From assembly GCA_029287355.1 (NCBI GenBank), contig JARFRH010000118.1:1-53500 (forward strand): a stretch of DNA of 53,500 nt, read 5' to 3'. Origin of the DNA: Maribacter sp. GTDB lineage: Bacteria; Bacteroidota; Bacteroidia; Flavobacteriales; Flavobacteriaceae. Positions 42,046-50,755 of this stretch are shown here, piece by piece. How positions within the stretch are numbered: the first letter of the stretch is position 1; each line of letters begins with the position of its first letter. Position numbers and translations under genes: made by a program. Under the pieces are notes generated by a model. That model was not told the origin of the DNA, made no database searches, and was given only the letters and a program-made list of their open reading frames with translations.

Positions 42046-42591
42046 TTAAAAACCCTCTTGTTGTTTTTCTATTTTTAAAATGGTCAAAGTTGATTTCAAT
42101 GGAATATTGGCACCAATTTTATTATTATCTCCGTGATAACCATAAGCTAAGGAGGAGGGAAATAAAAACGTTGCCGTTTCATTTTCCTTTAGCAAAGGAA
42201 CACTATTTCTAAGTCCGGGAAAAAGATCTAGTTTGCTCGCCAAAAACTTCCGAATACCAATATCTTTCATTTTATAAATGGTATCATTTGATAAACTAAC
42301 GATATTATAGGTGAGCGTCACCAAATCATTAGGTTCCAGTTTTTTTGTCGAGACTTCGTCTTTAACATTGTAATAGTACCAAGAACCCGAAGCGCTTTGT
42401 AGATAGGTATGCACTGAATCCCTGGCAATAATTTCCTGAATCAATTTTTCTTCTTTTGCCAAAAGTGCTCGTGTACGCTCAATGGATGCTTTGAACGAGC
42501 TTCCCGAATTTACCTTCACCGGTTTACGAGGTTCAGGTCCTTGACAGCTGATCAGGCCAACTAGAAAAATTAAAAAGCCAAAATATTTCAT
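42046..42591 (-). CDS. gldI: Gliding motility lipoprotein GldI (FKBP type)
   Basis: A 181-residue lipoprotein (lipobox GLISC) with an FKBP-like peptidyl-prolyl isomerase domain. GldI is required for gliding in Flavobacterium johnsoniae, where it probably helps fold motility or secretion proteins. Markers are the N-terminal RKPVKVNSG and SGSWYYY segments, LFPGLRNSVPLLKENETATFLFPSSLAYGYHGDNNKIG and the final LTILKIEKQ. Its ATG overlaps the stop of the upstream DHH phosphoesterase gene (ATGA), so the two are coupled. Confidence 0.9.
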   Translation of the reverse strand: MKYFGFLIFLVGLISCQGPEPRKPVKVNSGSSFKASIERTRALLAKEEKLIQEIIARDSVHTYLQSASGSWYYYNVKDEVSTKKLEPNDLVTLTYNIVSLSNDTIYKMKDIGIRKFLASKLDLFPGLRNSVPLLKENETATFLFPSSLAYGYHGDNNKIGANIPLKSTLTILKIEKQQEGF

Positions 42592-43604
42592 GCCATTAGT
42601 TTGTCTTTGTAGTGCTCTAATAATGAAACAAAATGTGCTGTAGTTTCTTTCATGTTAGTATCACTTTTTCCACCGGCAGCATTATTATGGCCCCCACCGT
42701 CAAAGTGATTACGCGCAAATTCGTTTACTGAGAAATCACCTTCTGATCGGAAGGAAATTTTGATGATCCCTTCTTCTCTATTTTCAATAAAAATAACTGC
42801 AAAACGAATATTTTCAATTGTCAAGCCGTAATTTACAAAACCTTCTGTATCCCCTTTCTGATAGTCATAAGTATCAAGTTCTTCTTGGGTTAATGTGATA
42901 TAAGCCGTTCGATATGCGGTTAAGATGACCATATTCTTTAGAGCACAACCTAAAAGATGTAAGCGACTGGGTGAATTAGTGTCGTATATATGGTTGTGTA
43001 TTTTTGTATTTTCAGCACCCTTTTCAATGAGCTCTGCAACAACTTTATGTGTTCTACTTGTTGTCGATGAAAACTTGAAGGAACCCGTATCGGTCATGAT
43101 ACCGGTGTACAAGCAGTTTGCTATTTCCGGGGTAATCTTGCTTGTGTCACCTAGAAACTCAATAAAATTGTAGACCATTTCACAGGTCGAACTCATGAGT
43201 ACATCCGAATACATGATTTCCGCGTAATCGGATGGCGCCTGGTGATGGTCGATCATCACAAAAGTCGCCTCCTTTTCCTCTAAAACAGCGTGCATTTGAC
43301 CTATTCGTCCCAAGTGGTTAAAATCTAAAGTGAATACCACTGTAGCATTTTCAATAGCCTCTTTTGCTTGCGAATTCTCTCTTTCGAAGTTCAAAATATG
43401 CGCGTTACCCGGTAGCCATTTCAAGAATTTCGGGTAATCATTCGGTGAGATAATAACGGCCTTCTGGCCTAAATTACTAAGGTAATGCCATAGCGCCAAA
43501 GTGGAGCCAATTGCATCCCCGTCAGGGTTTTTGTGCGGGACAATCACAATTTTTTGAGGTACTGAAAGAAGTTTTTTTACCGCCGCTATGCTCGCTGAAT
43601 TCAT
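42588..43604 (-). CDS. DHH-family phosphoesterase (NrnA-like)
   Basis: A 338-residue member of the DHH/DHHA1 family, which hydrolyses short oligonucleotides (nanoRNA), pAp or cyclic dinucleotide products. Metal-binding motifs are PHKNPDGDAIGS (motif with two Asp), LDFNHLGR, and MIDHHQAP (the DHH signature). The C-terminal DHHA1 domain has FDGGGHNNAAGG. I chose ATG 43604 since the preceding 33 residues of a longer frame run through a promoter-like element. Its TGA overlaps the gldI start. Confidence 0.92.
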   Translation of the reverse strand: MNSASIAAVKKLLSVPQKIVIVPHKNPDGDAIGSTLALWHYLSNLGQKAVIISPNDYPKFLKWLPGNAHILNFERENSQAKEAIENATVVFTLDFNHLGRIGQMHAVLEEKEATFVMIDHHQAPSDYAEIMYSDVLMSSTCEMVYNFIEFLGDTSKITPEIANCLYTGIMTDTGSFKFSSTTSRTHKVVAELIEKGAENTKIHNHIYDTNSPSRLHLLGCALKNMVILTAYRTAYITLTQEELDTYDYQKGDTEGFVNYGLTIENIRFAVIFIENREEGIIKISFRSEGDFSVNEFARNHFDGGGHNNAAGGKSDTNMKETTAHFVSLLEHYKDKLMA

Positions 43605-43609
43605 GCGGG

Positions 43610-43617
43610 CAAAGATA
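43610..43617 (-). promoter_or_regulatory. Candidate -7 element (TATCTTTG) for the DHH-gldI operon
   Basis: TATCTTTG on the minus strand matches TAnnTTTG exactly and ends five bases before the ATG at 43604, so the transcript would start at or near the start codon. It supports the shorter start. Confidence 0.45.
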
Positions 43618-43651
43618 CATAAATATAACACAGACGTAAATCCTAAAAAGC

Positions 43652-43659
43652 TATTTTTG
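43652..43659 (+). promoter_or_regulatory. Candidate -7 element (TATTTTTG) for the PhoD-like gene
   Basis: TATTTTTG matches the consensus TAnnTTTG and lies 22 bases before the ATG at 43682. No TTG is found at the usual -33 distance. Confidence 0.4.
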
Positions 43660-43681
43660 TTAAACCAATAGAGACCTTTAG

Positions 43682-44710
43682 ATGATGAAGTTAGCACTGC
43701 CAATTTTAACCATTTTTACTTTAGTCGGATGTCAGAGCATCAAAGTGCCCGTTATAGATTCTGGCCAAAAAGCGGATTTTACAATTGCCTTTGGTTCCTG
43801 TAATAAGAGTGATTTGGAGAATCTATTATGGGACGATATTGCAGATGCAAATCCCGATGTTTGGATATGGGGCGGAGATAATGTGTATGCCGATACGGAT
43901 AATATGGATAAGCTCCGAAAGGAATATAATGCTCAAAACGAAGTTCGGGGATATAAAAAGTTGAAGAGGAGTGTCCCTGTAATAGGTACTTGGGATGACC
44001 ATGACTACGGATTAAATGACGGTGGTGTTGCGTTTGAAGCGAAGAAAGGAAGCCAACAACAGTTTCTTGATTTTATTGGCGTGTCGAAAGATAACCCTAG
44101 AAGGTCACAGGAAGGAGTTTATGCCAGTCATGACTATACATTAGCCTTTGGTAAAATCAAAGTCATTGTCTTGGATACCCGTTATTTCCGGACGGCATTG
44201 ACCCCGGATACGGAAACGGATAAGAGAACGAAGCCTAATGACTATGGGCAAGGCACAGTTCTGGGGGAAACGCAATGGAAATGGCTAGAAAATACGCTGC
44301 AGACTTCCGAGGCCAATTTCAATGTTATTGTAAGTAGCATTCAGTTTTTGTCGAATGAACACGGTTTTGAATGCTGGGGCAATTTTCCCCATGAGGTCGA
44401 TAAGCTAAAAACGCTTATTTCAGAATCAAGGGCTAAGGGTGTTCTATTTTTATCAGGTGATCGCCATATCTCAGAATTCTCGAAAACCACCATTGAAGGA
44501 TTGGATTACCCTATCATTGATTTTACAAGCAGTGGGCTCACGCACGCCTATTCAAAGTTTAGCGGAGAACCGAATCCGTTTCGAGTGGGGTCCGTTATTA
44601 GCACCGAAAGTTTCGGGCTATTGGAGTTCAACTTTCTGACCAATACGATAGATTTTCTAATGGTCGGCGATGAAGGTGTGGTTTTTTCAAAGTTGGAACA
44701 ATCGTACTAA
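43682..44710 (+). CDS. PhoD-like metallophosphatase lipoprotein
   Basis: A 342-residue lipoprotein (lipobox LVGC) of the PhoD/calcineurin-like phosphoesterase group. Metal-binding elements visible are FGSCNKSD, WIWGGDNVYAD (Gly-Gly-Asp-Asn), the WDDHDYGLNDGG block and, near the C-terminus, LFLSGDRHISEFSK with the Gly-Asp-Arg-His. PhoD-type enzymes cleave phosphodiesters or monoesters at the cell surface; the substrate is unknown here. Two adjacent ATG codons at 43682 and 43685 are equally possible starts. It is divergent from the DHH-gldI operon. Confidence 0.9.
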   Translation: MMKLALPILTIFTLVGCQSIKVPVIDSGQKADFTIAFGSCNKSDLENLLWDDIADANPDVWIWGGDNVYADTDNMDKLRKEYNAQNEVRGYKKLKRSVPVIGTWDDHDYGLNDGGVAFEAKKGSQQQFLDFIGVSKDNPRRSQEGVYASHDYTLAFGKIKVIVLDTRYFRTALTPDTETDKRTKPNDYGQGTVLGETQWKWLENTLQTSEANFNVIVSSIQFLSNEHGFECWGNFPHEVDKLKTLISESRAKGVLFLSGDRHISEFSKTTIEGLDYPIIDFTSSGLTHAYSKFSGEPNPFRVGSVISTESFGLLEFNFLTNTIDFLMVGDEGVVFSKLEQSY

Positions 44711-44713
44711 AAA

Positions 44714-44743
44714 TTGTGTGTTGTTAAATAAAAGCTATTTTTG
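44714..44743 (+). promoter_or_regulatory. Promoter of ndk (TTG-N19-TATTTTTG)
   Basis: TTG (44714-44716) is followed after 19 bases by TATTTTTG (44736-44743), a full match to the Bacteroidetes promoter consensus, ending 16 bases before the ndk ATG. Confidence 0.7.
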
Positions 44744-44759
44744 CACAAAATTTTGAAAG

Positions 44760-45179
44760 ATGACCACAAACAGAACTTTTACAATGATTAAGCCCGATGC
44801 CGTTGCGAATGGACATATCGGTGGAATTTTAGATAAAATTACATCTGCGGGCTTTAAGATCGTTGCAATGAAATATACGCAATTAAGCCGCAGAGATGCT
44901 CAGGAATTTTATGCGGTTCACAGAGAACGTCCTTTTTTCGGCGAATTGGTTCAGTTCATGACCCGAGGCCCTATCGTTTCAGCAATCTTGGAAAAAGATA
45001 ATGCTGTTGAGGATTTTCGTGCACTGATCGGGGCTACTAACCCGGCTGAGGCTGCAGAAGGCACCATTCGTAAGATGTATGCTACCGATATTGCGGAGAA
45101 TGCTGTTCACGGTTCAGACAGTGATGAAAATGCTACCATTGAAGGGGCATTTCACTTCTCGGGAAGAGAAATTTACTAA
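44760..45179 (+). CDS. ndk: Nucleoside diphosphate kinase
   Basis: A 139-residue enzyme that transfers the terminal phosphate of ATP to nucleoside diphosphates. It has the family's [19 protein letters not shown] start and the active-site histidine in [12 protein letters not shown] near the C-terminus. Length is normal. It stands alone, with its own promoter before it and a strong terminator after it. Confidence 0.98.
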   Translation: MTTNRTFTMIKPDAVANGHIGGILDKITSAGFKIVAMKYTQLSRRDAQEFYAVHRERPFFGELVQFMTRGPIVSAILEKDNAVEDFRALIGATNPAEAAEGTIRKMYATDIAENAVHGSDSDENATIEGAFHFSGREIY

Positions 45180-45198
45180 CTCAGTATATTTTGTCTAG

Positions 45199-45230
45199 AA
45201 ACCCAATGGGCAATGTTCGTTGGGTTTTTT
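45199..45230 (+). terminator. Rho-independent terminator of ndk
   Basis: AAACCCAATG (45199-45208) pairs with CGTTGGGTTT (45218-45227) over ten bases including one wobble pair, with a nine-base loop, followed by a T run. It lies 20 bases after the ndk stop. Confidence 0.85.
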
Positions 45231-45255
45231 GTATTGTAGCATTAAATACGGCACT

Positions 45256-45552
45256 TTAGCGCAAGACTAATTTCTTCACCAATTCCTTCCCTAACTCTTC
45301 ATTGAGCATTACGATAATTCTTGATTTACCATGACTGAGTTCCTCACGTAATACGGATGAAGACAATGACACGAAAAGGGTATCGTTTCGTAATTCTACG
45401 GCAGTAGTATAATTGTTTACACCATTTCCCATAAGACTGACCCAGGCCTCTTTGACGTTTACCCGGTCCATTCCCTTTTCAAGCTTATTGGCTTTGATAA
45501 ATTCTTGAAGGGCTTCCTCCATGTTTAAATTATCATTTTTCCGTTTCGCCAT
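45256..45552 (-). CDS. DUF721 (DciA-like) protein
   Basis: A 98-residue member of the DUF721 family, to which the helicase-loader-like DciA belongs. It has the pattern LQEFIKANKLEKGMDRVNVKEAWVSLMGNGVNNYT followed by LRNDTLFVSLSSSVLREEL, characteristic of the family. Some relatives interact with DnaB at replication start. Its ATG overlaps the stop of the upstream lipocalin-like gene (TAATG), and recF lies just beyond, which fits a link to DNA replication or repair. Confidence 0.88.
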   Translation of the reverse strand: MAKRKNDNLNMEEALQEFIKANKLEKGMDRVNVKEAWVSLMGNGVNNYTTAVELRNDTLFVSLSSSVLREELSHGKSRIIVMLNEELGKELVKKLVLR

Positions 45553-45965
45553 TACTGATTCAGGTGCATAGGTTCGTATCTCTTATAGCCATAGGTCATT
45601 GAATCTTGATTGGTTACTGAAAAGTTGTCTTTGGAAATACTCATCAACTTTTCACTCCATGAATTGGTACTGCCTTTGTAATTTAAATCAAATCCTTCCC
45701 CATTCTGAACAATAGTAAAAAGTTCCGCATCATTTGATGTTTCAAAGGTACCGTTGAATTTTGGCTGTACTTTTTTTCTAAAACCCTTCATGCCATCCAG
45801 TTCTATATAATCTATTGTTGTGCTTGACATGAAATCTTTGGTTTCTCCGTTCGGGAAGCTTACTTTTTCAATTTCCCAATAGCCATTCAGAAGTTGTAAA
45901 TCTTCCTGAGGTACGTTAGGGCTACATCCAACAAGTAAAACCAGCAAAATCGAAAGTACGCGCAT
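45552..45965 (-). CDS. Lipocalin-like lipoprotein
   Basis: A 137-residue lipoprotein (lipobox LLVGC) with a small beta-barrel-like domain of the lipocalin type: LLNGYWEIEKVSFPNGE near the start, IDYIELDGMKGFRKKVQPKFNG in the middle and EKLMSISKDNFSVTN near the end. No ligand can be inferred. It lies between recF (gap of four bases) and the DUF721 gene, with which it overlaps, so it is in a recF operon without an obvious functional connection. Confidence 0.8.
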   Translation of the reverse strand: MRVLSILLVLLVGCSPNVPQEDLQLLNGYWEIEKVSFPNGETKDFMSSTTIDYIELDGMKGFRKKVQPKFNGTFETSNDAELFTIVQNGEGFDLNYKGSTNSWSEKLMSISKDNFSVTNQDSMTYGYKRYEPMHLNQ

Positions 45966-45969
45966 TCTC

Positions 45970-47049
45970 TTACAATTTAAAGATTTTATAGGTTTGATGG
46001 ATGGTTTTTACAACATTTTCCGTGCGCTCTGCATGCGTGTCACTTATAAAAATTTGTCCGAATTCCTCGTTGTCTACTAAATCTACAATATGAGCAACCC
46101 TTTCTTCATCAAGTTTGTCGAAAATATCATCAAGCAAAAGCACTGGGGTAGTGCCAGCCTGTTCCTTTATAAAATGGAACTGGGCAAACTTTAAAGCGAT
46201 CAAAAATGATTTCTGTTGTCCTTGACTACCGAATTTTTTTATAGGATGTCCGCTAATTGTAAAATGTAGATCATCTTTATGAATCCCCACACTTGAGTAT
46301 TGTAAGGCCCTATCGCGGTCAATGTTTTTTTCTAAAAGCTCAAGTAATCCACTATTTAATAATTTGCTTTCATAGGTCAATGCAACTTCTTCGTTATCAC
46401 CTGAAATGGCAGCATATTGTGACTTGAAAATTGGAATGAAAGCTTCCATGAACTGGGCTCTTTTTTCAAAAATCGGAGTTCCGAATTCAGTAAGCTGTTC
46501 GTTATAAACGGAGAGTGAGGTTGCGTCAAAAGTTTGATTGGCCGCGAAATATTTTAATAAGGAGTTGCGTTGTGAAAGAATTTTGTTGTATTTGATAAGA
46601 CCTTGTAAGTAGTTTTTATCGGATTGTGAAATGACGCCATCCATAAATTTCCGTCGCGTTTCGCTTCCTTCAATAATCAAATCACGATCCGCAGGTGAAA
46701 TGATAACCAAAGGCAACAACCCTATATGGTCAGAGAGGCGCTCATAGGCCTTGCCGTTTCTTTTGATAATTTTCTTGGCTCCTTTTTTATAACTGCAGAC
46801 TATTTTTTCTTCGCGGGCTGCCTTTTCAAAAGTACCGTCGATGACAAAAAAGTCTTGTTCATGCCTAATGTTCTGGGTGGCAACCGGATTAAAATAGCTT
46901 TTTCCCAAAGTAAGGTGGTAAATGGCGTCCAAAACGTTTGTTTTCCCAATGCCATTGGGGCCAACAAAACAGTTGATTTTACTGTCGAATTCAAAATCTT
47001 GCGATTCGAAATTTTTATAGTTGATAAGTGAGAGATTCTTTAAAAGCAT
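45970..47049 (-). CDS. recF: DNA replication and repair protein RecF
   Basis: A 359-residue SMC-like ATPase that helps load RecA at single-stranded gaps. Walker A is GPNGIGKTN near residue 32, the signature region is [20 protein letters not shown] and Walker B is [17 protein letters not shown]. Length is normal. It is the first gene of a three-gene minus-strand operon with the lipocalin-like and DUF721 genes, and is divergent from the TPR protein. Confidence 0.97.
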   Translation of the reverse strand: MLLKNLSLINYKNFESQDFEFDSKINCFVGPNGIGKTNVLDAIYHLTLGKSYFNPVATQNIRHEQDFFVIDGTFEKAAREEKIVCSYKKGAKKIIKRNGKAYERLSDHIGLLPLVIISPADRDLIIEGSETRRKFMDGVISQSDKNYLQGLIKYNKILSQRNSLLKYFAANQTFDATSLSVYNEQLTEFGTPIFEKRAQFMEAFIPIFKSQYAAISGDNEEVALTYESKLLNSGLLELLEKNIDRDRALQYSSVGIHKDDLHFTISGHPIKKFGSQGQQKSFLIALKFAQFHFIKEQAGTTPVLLLDDIFDKLDEERVAHIVDLVDNEEFGQIFISDTHAERTENVVKTIHQTYKIFKL

Positions 47050-47145
47050 TCCGAAAACAAAGGGATTTTAATTTGTATCGATGGAAGACTTGCAAAATAT
47101 CGAAAAATAACGAATAAATACCCCTCAGGATTTCAATAAAAACTT

Positions 47146-47153
47146 TATTTTTG
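47146..47153 (+). promoter_or_regulatory. Candidate -7 element (TATTTTTG) for the TPR-ribH operon
   Basis: TATTTTTG matches TAnnTTTG and lies 20 bases before the ATG at 47174. No TTG is seen at the usual -33 distance. Confidence 0.45.
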
Positions 47154-47173
47154 CGCGACCAATAAAAATATTG

Positions 47174-47941
47174 ATGGCTACATATAAAAAGAGGGGTTTC
47201 AAACCAAAAAACAAGGCAGAAGGACAACTGTTAGACGAGCAGGGGAGTACAACTGCCGAGGTGTTTAGCACTTTGGATGAGGGCGCTTCGAAAAGTGAGG
47301 AGTGGGTATCTAAAAACCAAAATTACATTTTGGGTATAATTGGTGTTATTGCAGTTGGGGTGCTTGGTTATTTAGCCTATATGCAGTTTGTGCAGAACCC
47401 AAAGGAAACAATTGCAGCGAATGAAATGTACTATCCACAGCAGTATTTTAATGAAGCCCTGAATAATCAGGCAGCAAAGGATTCTCTATTTAACCTTGCC
47501 CTAAATGGTGCAGAAGGCAAATACGGATTTCTTGACATTATAGACGAATATAGTGGTACAAAAGCCGCGAATTTGGCTAATTACTCAGCCGGGATGGCTT
47601 ATTTGAATATGCAAAAGTATCAAGAGGCTATAGCACATCTTGAAGATTTTTCTTCTGACGATGCCGTTCTAGGCGCCTTGAGCAAAGGAGGTTTAGGTGA
47701 TGCTTTTATGCAACTCGGCCAACCTAAGGATGCTTTGGGGTATTATGAAAAAGCACTAGCGCATAGTGATAATGACTACACCACACCGAGATTTTTATAC
47801 AAAGCTGGCGTCACCGCTATGGAATTAAATCAAAACGATAAGGCCTTGCAATATTTCGAGCGTATCAAGAATGATTTTTCTTCATCTGACGAAGCTAGAA
47901 CAATTGATGCTTTCATAGGGATGGCCAAAAGTGGTAAGTAA
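47174..47941 (+). CDS. Membrane-anchored tetratricopeptide repeat protein
   Basis: A 255-residue protein with a basic N-terminal stretch, one membrane helix (about residues 53-74, ILGIIGVIAVGVLGYLAY) and a periplasmic C-terminal part with tetratricopeptide repeats (YSAGMAYLNMQKYQEAIAHLED, GGLGDAFMQLGQPKDALGYYEKAL, YKAGVTAMELNQNDKALQYFE). It resembles YfgM-like scaffolds that work with protein export chaperones, but this is only by architecture. The gene's stop overlaps the ribH start (TAATG). I chose ATG 47174 over the preceding TTG. Confidence 0.85.
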   Translation: MATYKKRGFKPKNKAEGQLLDEQGSTTAEVFSTLDEGASKSEEWVSKNQNYILGIIGVIAVGVLGYLAYMQFVQNPKETIAANEMYYPQQYFNEALNNQAAKDSLFNLALNGAEGKYGFLDIIDEYSGTKAANLANYSAGMAYLNMQKYQEAIAHLEDFSSDDAVLGALSKGGLGDAFMQLGQPKDALGYYEKALAHSDNDYTTPRFLYKAGVTAMELNQNDKALQYFERIKNDFSSSDEARTIDAFIGMAKSGK

Positions 47942-48417
47942 TGGCTACGGCAAATAAAAATTTATCGGTTTACGATAAAGCGACGATCCCAAACGCGAAC
48001 GACCTTCGGTTTGGGATTGTTGTTTCTGAATGGAATTCGGAAATTACTGAAGGACTGTACTCTGGTGCTGAAGAAGCGTTAATCGATTGTGGCGCATCCC
48101 AAGAAAATATTGTTCGTTGGAATGTTCCTGGAAGTTTTGAATTGCCTTTCGGGTGTAAAAAATTATTGGCATTTGAAAAAGTCGATGCGGTCATTGCCAT
48201 TGGTAGTGTTATTCAAGGCGAGACCAAACATTTCGATTTTGTTTGTAATGCTACAGCACAAGGCATTATGGATTTAAATATTCAAACTGATGTACCGGTT
48301 ATATTCTGCGTACTAACTGATAATACGCTTCAGCAAGCTCAAGACCGAAGTGGCGGAAAGCATGGTAATAAAGGCGTAGAGGCCGCGATTGCTGCTATTC
48401 AAATGGCTTCGCTTTAA
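47941..48417 (+). CDS. ribH: 6,7-dimethyl-8-ribityllumazine synthase
   Basis: A 158-residue enzyme of riboflavin synthesis that condenses the ribityl-pyrimidine with dihydroxybutanone phosphate. Conserved parts are FGIVVSEWN near the N-terminus, the VPGSFELPF loop, GSVIQGETKHFDFVC with the catalytic His, and LTDNTLQQAQDRSGGKHGNKG. Length is normal. It overlaps the TPR gene by one base. Confidence 0.97.
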   Translation: MATANKNLSVYDKATIPNANDLRFGIVVSEWNSEITEGLYSGAEEALIDCGASQENIVRWNVPGSFELPFGCKKLLAFEKVDAVIAIGSVIQGETKHFDFVCNATAQGIMDLNIQTDVPVIFCVLTDNTLQQAQDRSGGKHGNKGVEAAIAAIQMASL

Positions 48418-48566
48418 GAGCTACAACGTATTTAAATTAGATTCTTAAATCTTATTTTGCCCATAAAGGAAATAGGAAGACCACATAGTGCAAGGACATT
48501 TAGAACTTCGTATTTTCTGTTAACAAAAATTGGCATTTGAACAACGGCATGTTTTTTGATTTTAAG

Positions 48567-48574
48567 TAACTTTG
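48567..48574 (+). promoter_or_regulatory. Candidate -7 element (TAACTTTG) for the small gene and mutL
   Basis: TAACTTTG matches TAnnTTTG exactly and lies 25 bases before the TTG start at 48600, in a 182-base gap. It supports both that start and an independent transcript for the mutL region. Confidence 0.45.
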
Positions 48575-48599
48575 ATAACAGTGAAAAAAAATCCGTGAT

Positions 48600-48890
48600 T
48601 TGAGGTTAAAAGGTTTCAAGCTTAAGAAAAACAGTACGTTCGTCTACGTACCACGATACTCCAAAGACGAAAACAAAGACAATAGTTTCACTGTTGATTC
48701 CAAGTTTTCGAAGTATCGTGAATCCGCTAAGGCTTCAGGTCTCAGAGGTCAATGGGGCGATGCAAGAGCTGCCAGTAGAAACCGTAATAACCGTGAAATC
48801 AATACGAGACTGATTATTATTGCCGCTATTCTTATTTTCATAGTACTTTGGATCTTTGATTTTGACCTTTCTATATTCTTCGGCAAGTAA
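48600..48890 (+). CDS. Conserved small membrane protein between ribH and mutL
   Basis: A 96-residue protein with a basic, polar N-terminal part (KKNSTFVYVPRYSKDE), an SKFSKYRESAK segment and a single C-terminal membrane helix (LIIIAAILIFIVLWIFDFD). Proteins of this type next to ribH in Flavobacteria have, as I recall, been labelled 'riboflavin synthase subunit beta', but nothing in the sequence suggests that activity. The start is TTG at 48600; no ATG is available. Its stop overlaps the mutL start (TAATG), so it is translated together with mutL. Confidence 0.75.
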   Translation: MRLKGFKLKKNSTFVYVPRYSKDENKDNSFTVDSKFSKYRESAKASGLRGQWGDARAASRNRNNREINTRLIIIAAILIFIVLWIFDFDLSIFFGK

Positions 48891-50755
48891 TGGCGGATAT
48901 TATTCAACTCCTTCCTGACCATGTAGCTAATCAAATAGCAGCAGGTGAAGTTGTGCAACGGCCGGCTTCCGTAGTAAAAGAATTGCTTGAAAATGGCATC
49001 GATGCAGGGGCAAGTAGCATTAAACTTATAGTGAAAGATGGCGGAAAGGCACTCATTCAAATAGTGGATGATGGAATTGGCATGAGCACCACAGACGCTC
49101 GTCTAAGTTTTGAACGCCACGCCACTTCCAAAATACAGAAGGCCGAAGACCTTTTTAATCTCAATACCAAGGGTTTTCGCGGTGAGGCCTTAGCATCGAT
49201 AGCGGCCATTGCACATGTAGATATGCAAACTAAACCAGCGGATACTGAACTGGGAACACATCTGAAGATAGAAGGCAGCAAAATCATATCACAAGAAGTG
49301 GCCGCGGTATCTAAAGGGACTTCAATAGCAGTGAAAAACCTTTTTTTCAATATCCCTGCTCGCCGAAACTTCTTGAAATCAAATCATGTAGAATTACGCC
49401 ATATTACAGATGAATTTCATCGTGTGGCACTGGCGCATCCGTCAATTGCTTTTCAATTTTATCATAATGGTAGCGAATTGTTCAATTTGCGCAAAGCCAA
49501 TCACCGGCAACGAATCGTGCATATTTTTGGGACAAAGACCAATCAAAAATTGGTTCCGGTGGTTGAAGATACCCAGGTTGTAAAAATTTCGGGATTTATC
49601 ATCAAACCCGAATTTGCAAAAAAAAGTAGGGGGGCACAGTTTTTCTTTGTGAACGGCCGGTTTATTAAAAGTCCGTATCTACATCATGCAGTTGTGGCTG
49701 CCTTTGAAGGCCTTATTCGTTCTGATACCTATCCGGGTTATTTTTTGTACTTAGAGGTTGATCCAGGTTCTATCGATATTAATATTCATCCCACCAAGAC
49801 AGAGGTGAAATTCGATGATGAACATACTTTGTACGCCATTTTACGATCAACAATAAAACATGGCCTAGGGCAATTCAATGTGATTCCCTCGCTAGATTTT
49901 GAGCAAGATCAGAATTTGGAAACCCCATATGCCTATAAAAACCGAGAAGCATCACCACCTCAGGTGAGGGTTGATGCGAGATTCAATCCTTTTCAAGAAG
50001 TTTCACAAAAAAAAGGAGCAGCACATAGTTATAAAGGAGGTATGACGTCTTCAAGTGGCGCTAGCACTTGGGATAGTTTGTATGTTGGTCTGCAATCTGA
50101 AATGGACTCAAAAGAGGATTATGGCAGTTTAAAAATTGAATCCGATACCATAACGGGTTCTATTTTTGAAAGCAAAAACGAGTCTGAAGCGAACATTGCC
50201 ACGACCTTTCAATTGCGAAGAAAATATATAGTCACGACCATCAAATCGGGCATGGTGGTCATTGACCAGAGTAGAGCACATCAACGTGTGCTCTATGAGA
50301 AATTTTTAAAGAATATTACCATTAAAGTGGCCGCGAGTCAGCAATTACTTTTTCCATTACAACTGTCTTTTTCGAAGTCGGATATGTCAATTTTAAATGA
50401 AATCAAGGATAGTTTATCCACCATTGGTTTTGTCTTTGATAAGATGGAAAAAGAACAAATTGAAGTTACCGGAGTACCTCTTTTGGTTACCGAAAGTGAA
50501 GTTGGTATAGTGTTGGATCAATTGATATCCGATTGCCAAATGGAGGTTACAGGTGAAAGTTTTTCCCAAACTGATATTTTAGCCAAGACTTTGGCTAAAA
50601 CCCTTTCGGTGAAAACAGGAGAGGTCTTGAATAGCGCTTCTCAACTCGCATTAGTGAATGACTTATTTGCCTGTAAGGAAACAAGAGTGAGTCCGTTTAA
50701 CAAACCAGTATATATTACCATTACTGAAAACGACATAGATAATAAATTTATTTAG
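48890..50755 (+). CDS. mutL: DNA mismatch repair protein MutL
   Basis: A 621-residue protein linking mismatch recognition by MutS to later steps. The N-terminal GHKL ATPase has ELLENGIDAGASS, DDGIGM, FERHATSKI and GFRGEALASI, and the transducer domain has NGRFIKSP and DINIHPTKTEVKF. A variable linker (about 345-440) precedes the C-terminal dimerisation domain. There the endonuclease motif of nicking MutL proteins (DQHA(x)2E(x)4E) appears as DQSRAHQRVLYE (459-470), with Ser for His and Gln for Glu, so nicking activity is doubtful. It overlaps the small gene upstream and directly abuts the first rhomboid gene. Confidence 0.96.
   Translation: MADIIQLLPDHVANQIAAGEVVQRPASVVKELLENGIDAGASSIKLIVKDGGKALIQIVDDGIGMSTTDARLSFERHATSKIQKAEDLFNLNTKGFRGEALASIAAIAHVDMQTKPADTELGTHLKIEGSKIISQEVAAVSKGTSIAVKNLFFNIPARRNFLKSNHVELRHITDEFHRVALAHPSIAFQFYHNGSELFNLRKANHRQRIVHIFGTKTNQKLVPVVEDTQVVKISGFIIKPEFAKKSRGAQFFFVNGRFIKSPYLHHAVVAAFEGLIRSDTYPGYFLYLEVDPGSIDINIHPTKTEVKFDDEHTLYAILRSTIKHGLGQFNVIPSLDFEQDQNLETPYAYKNREASPPQVRVDARFNPFQEVSQKKGAAHSYKGGMTSSSGASTWDSLYVGLQSEMDSKEDYGSLKIESDTITGSIFESKNESEANIATTFQLRRKYIVTTIKSGMVVIDQSRAHQRVLYEKFLKNITIKVAASQQLLFPLQLSFSKSDMSILNEIKDSLSTIGFVFDKMEKEQIEVTGVPLLVTESEVGIVLDQLISDCQMEVTGESFSQTDILAKTLAKTLSVKTGEVLNSASQLALVNDLFACKETRVSPFNKPVYITITENDIDNKFI

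Noticed and set aside
43605-43703. Longer start for the DHH phosphoesterase
   Set aside because: The extension overlaps the divergent PhoD-like gene and its promoter region and lacks family similarity.
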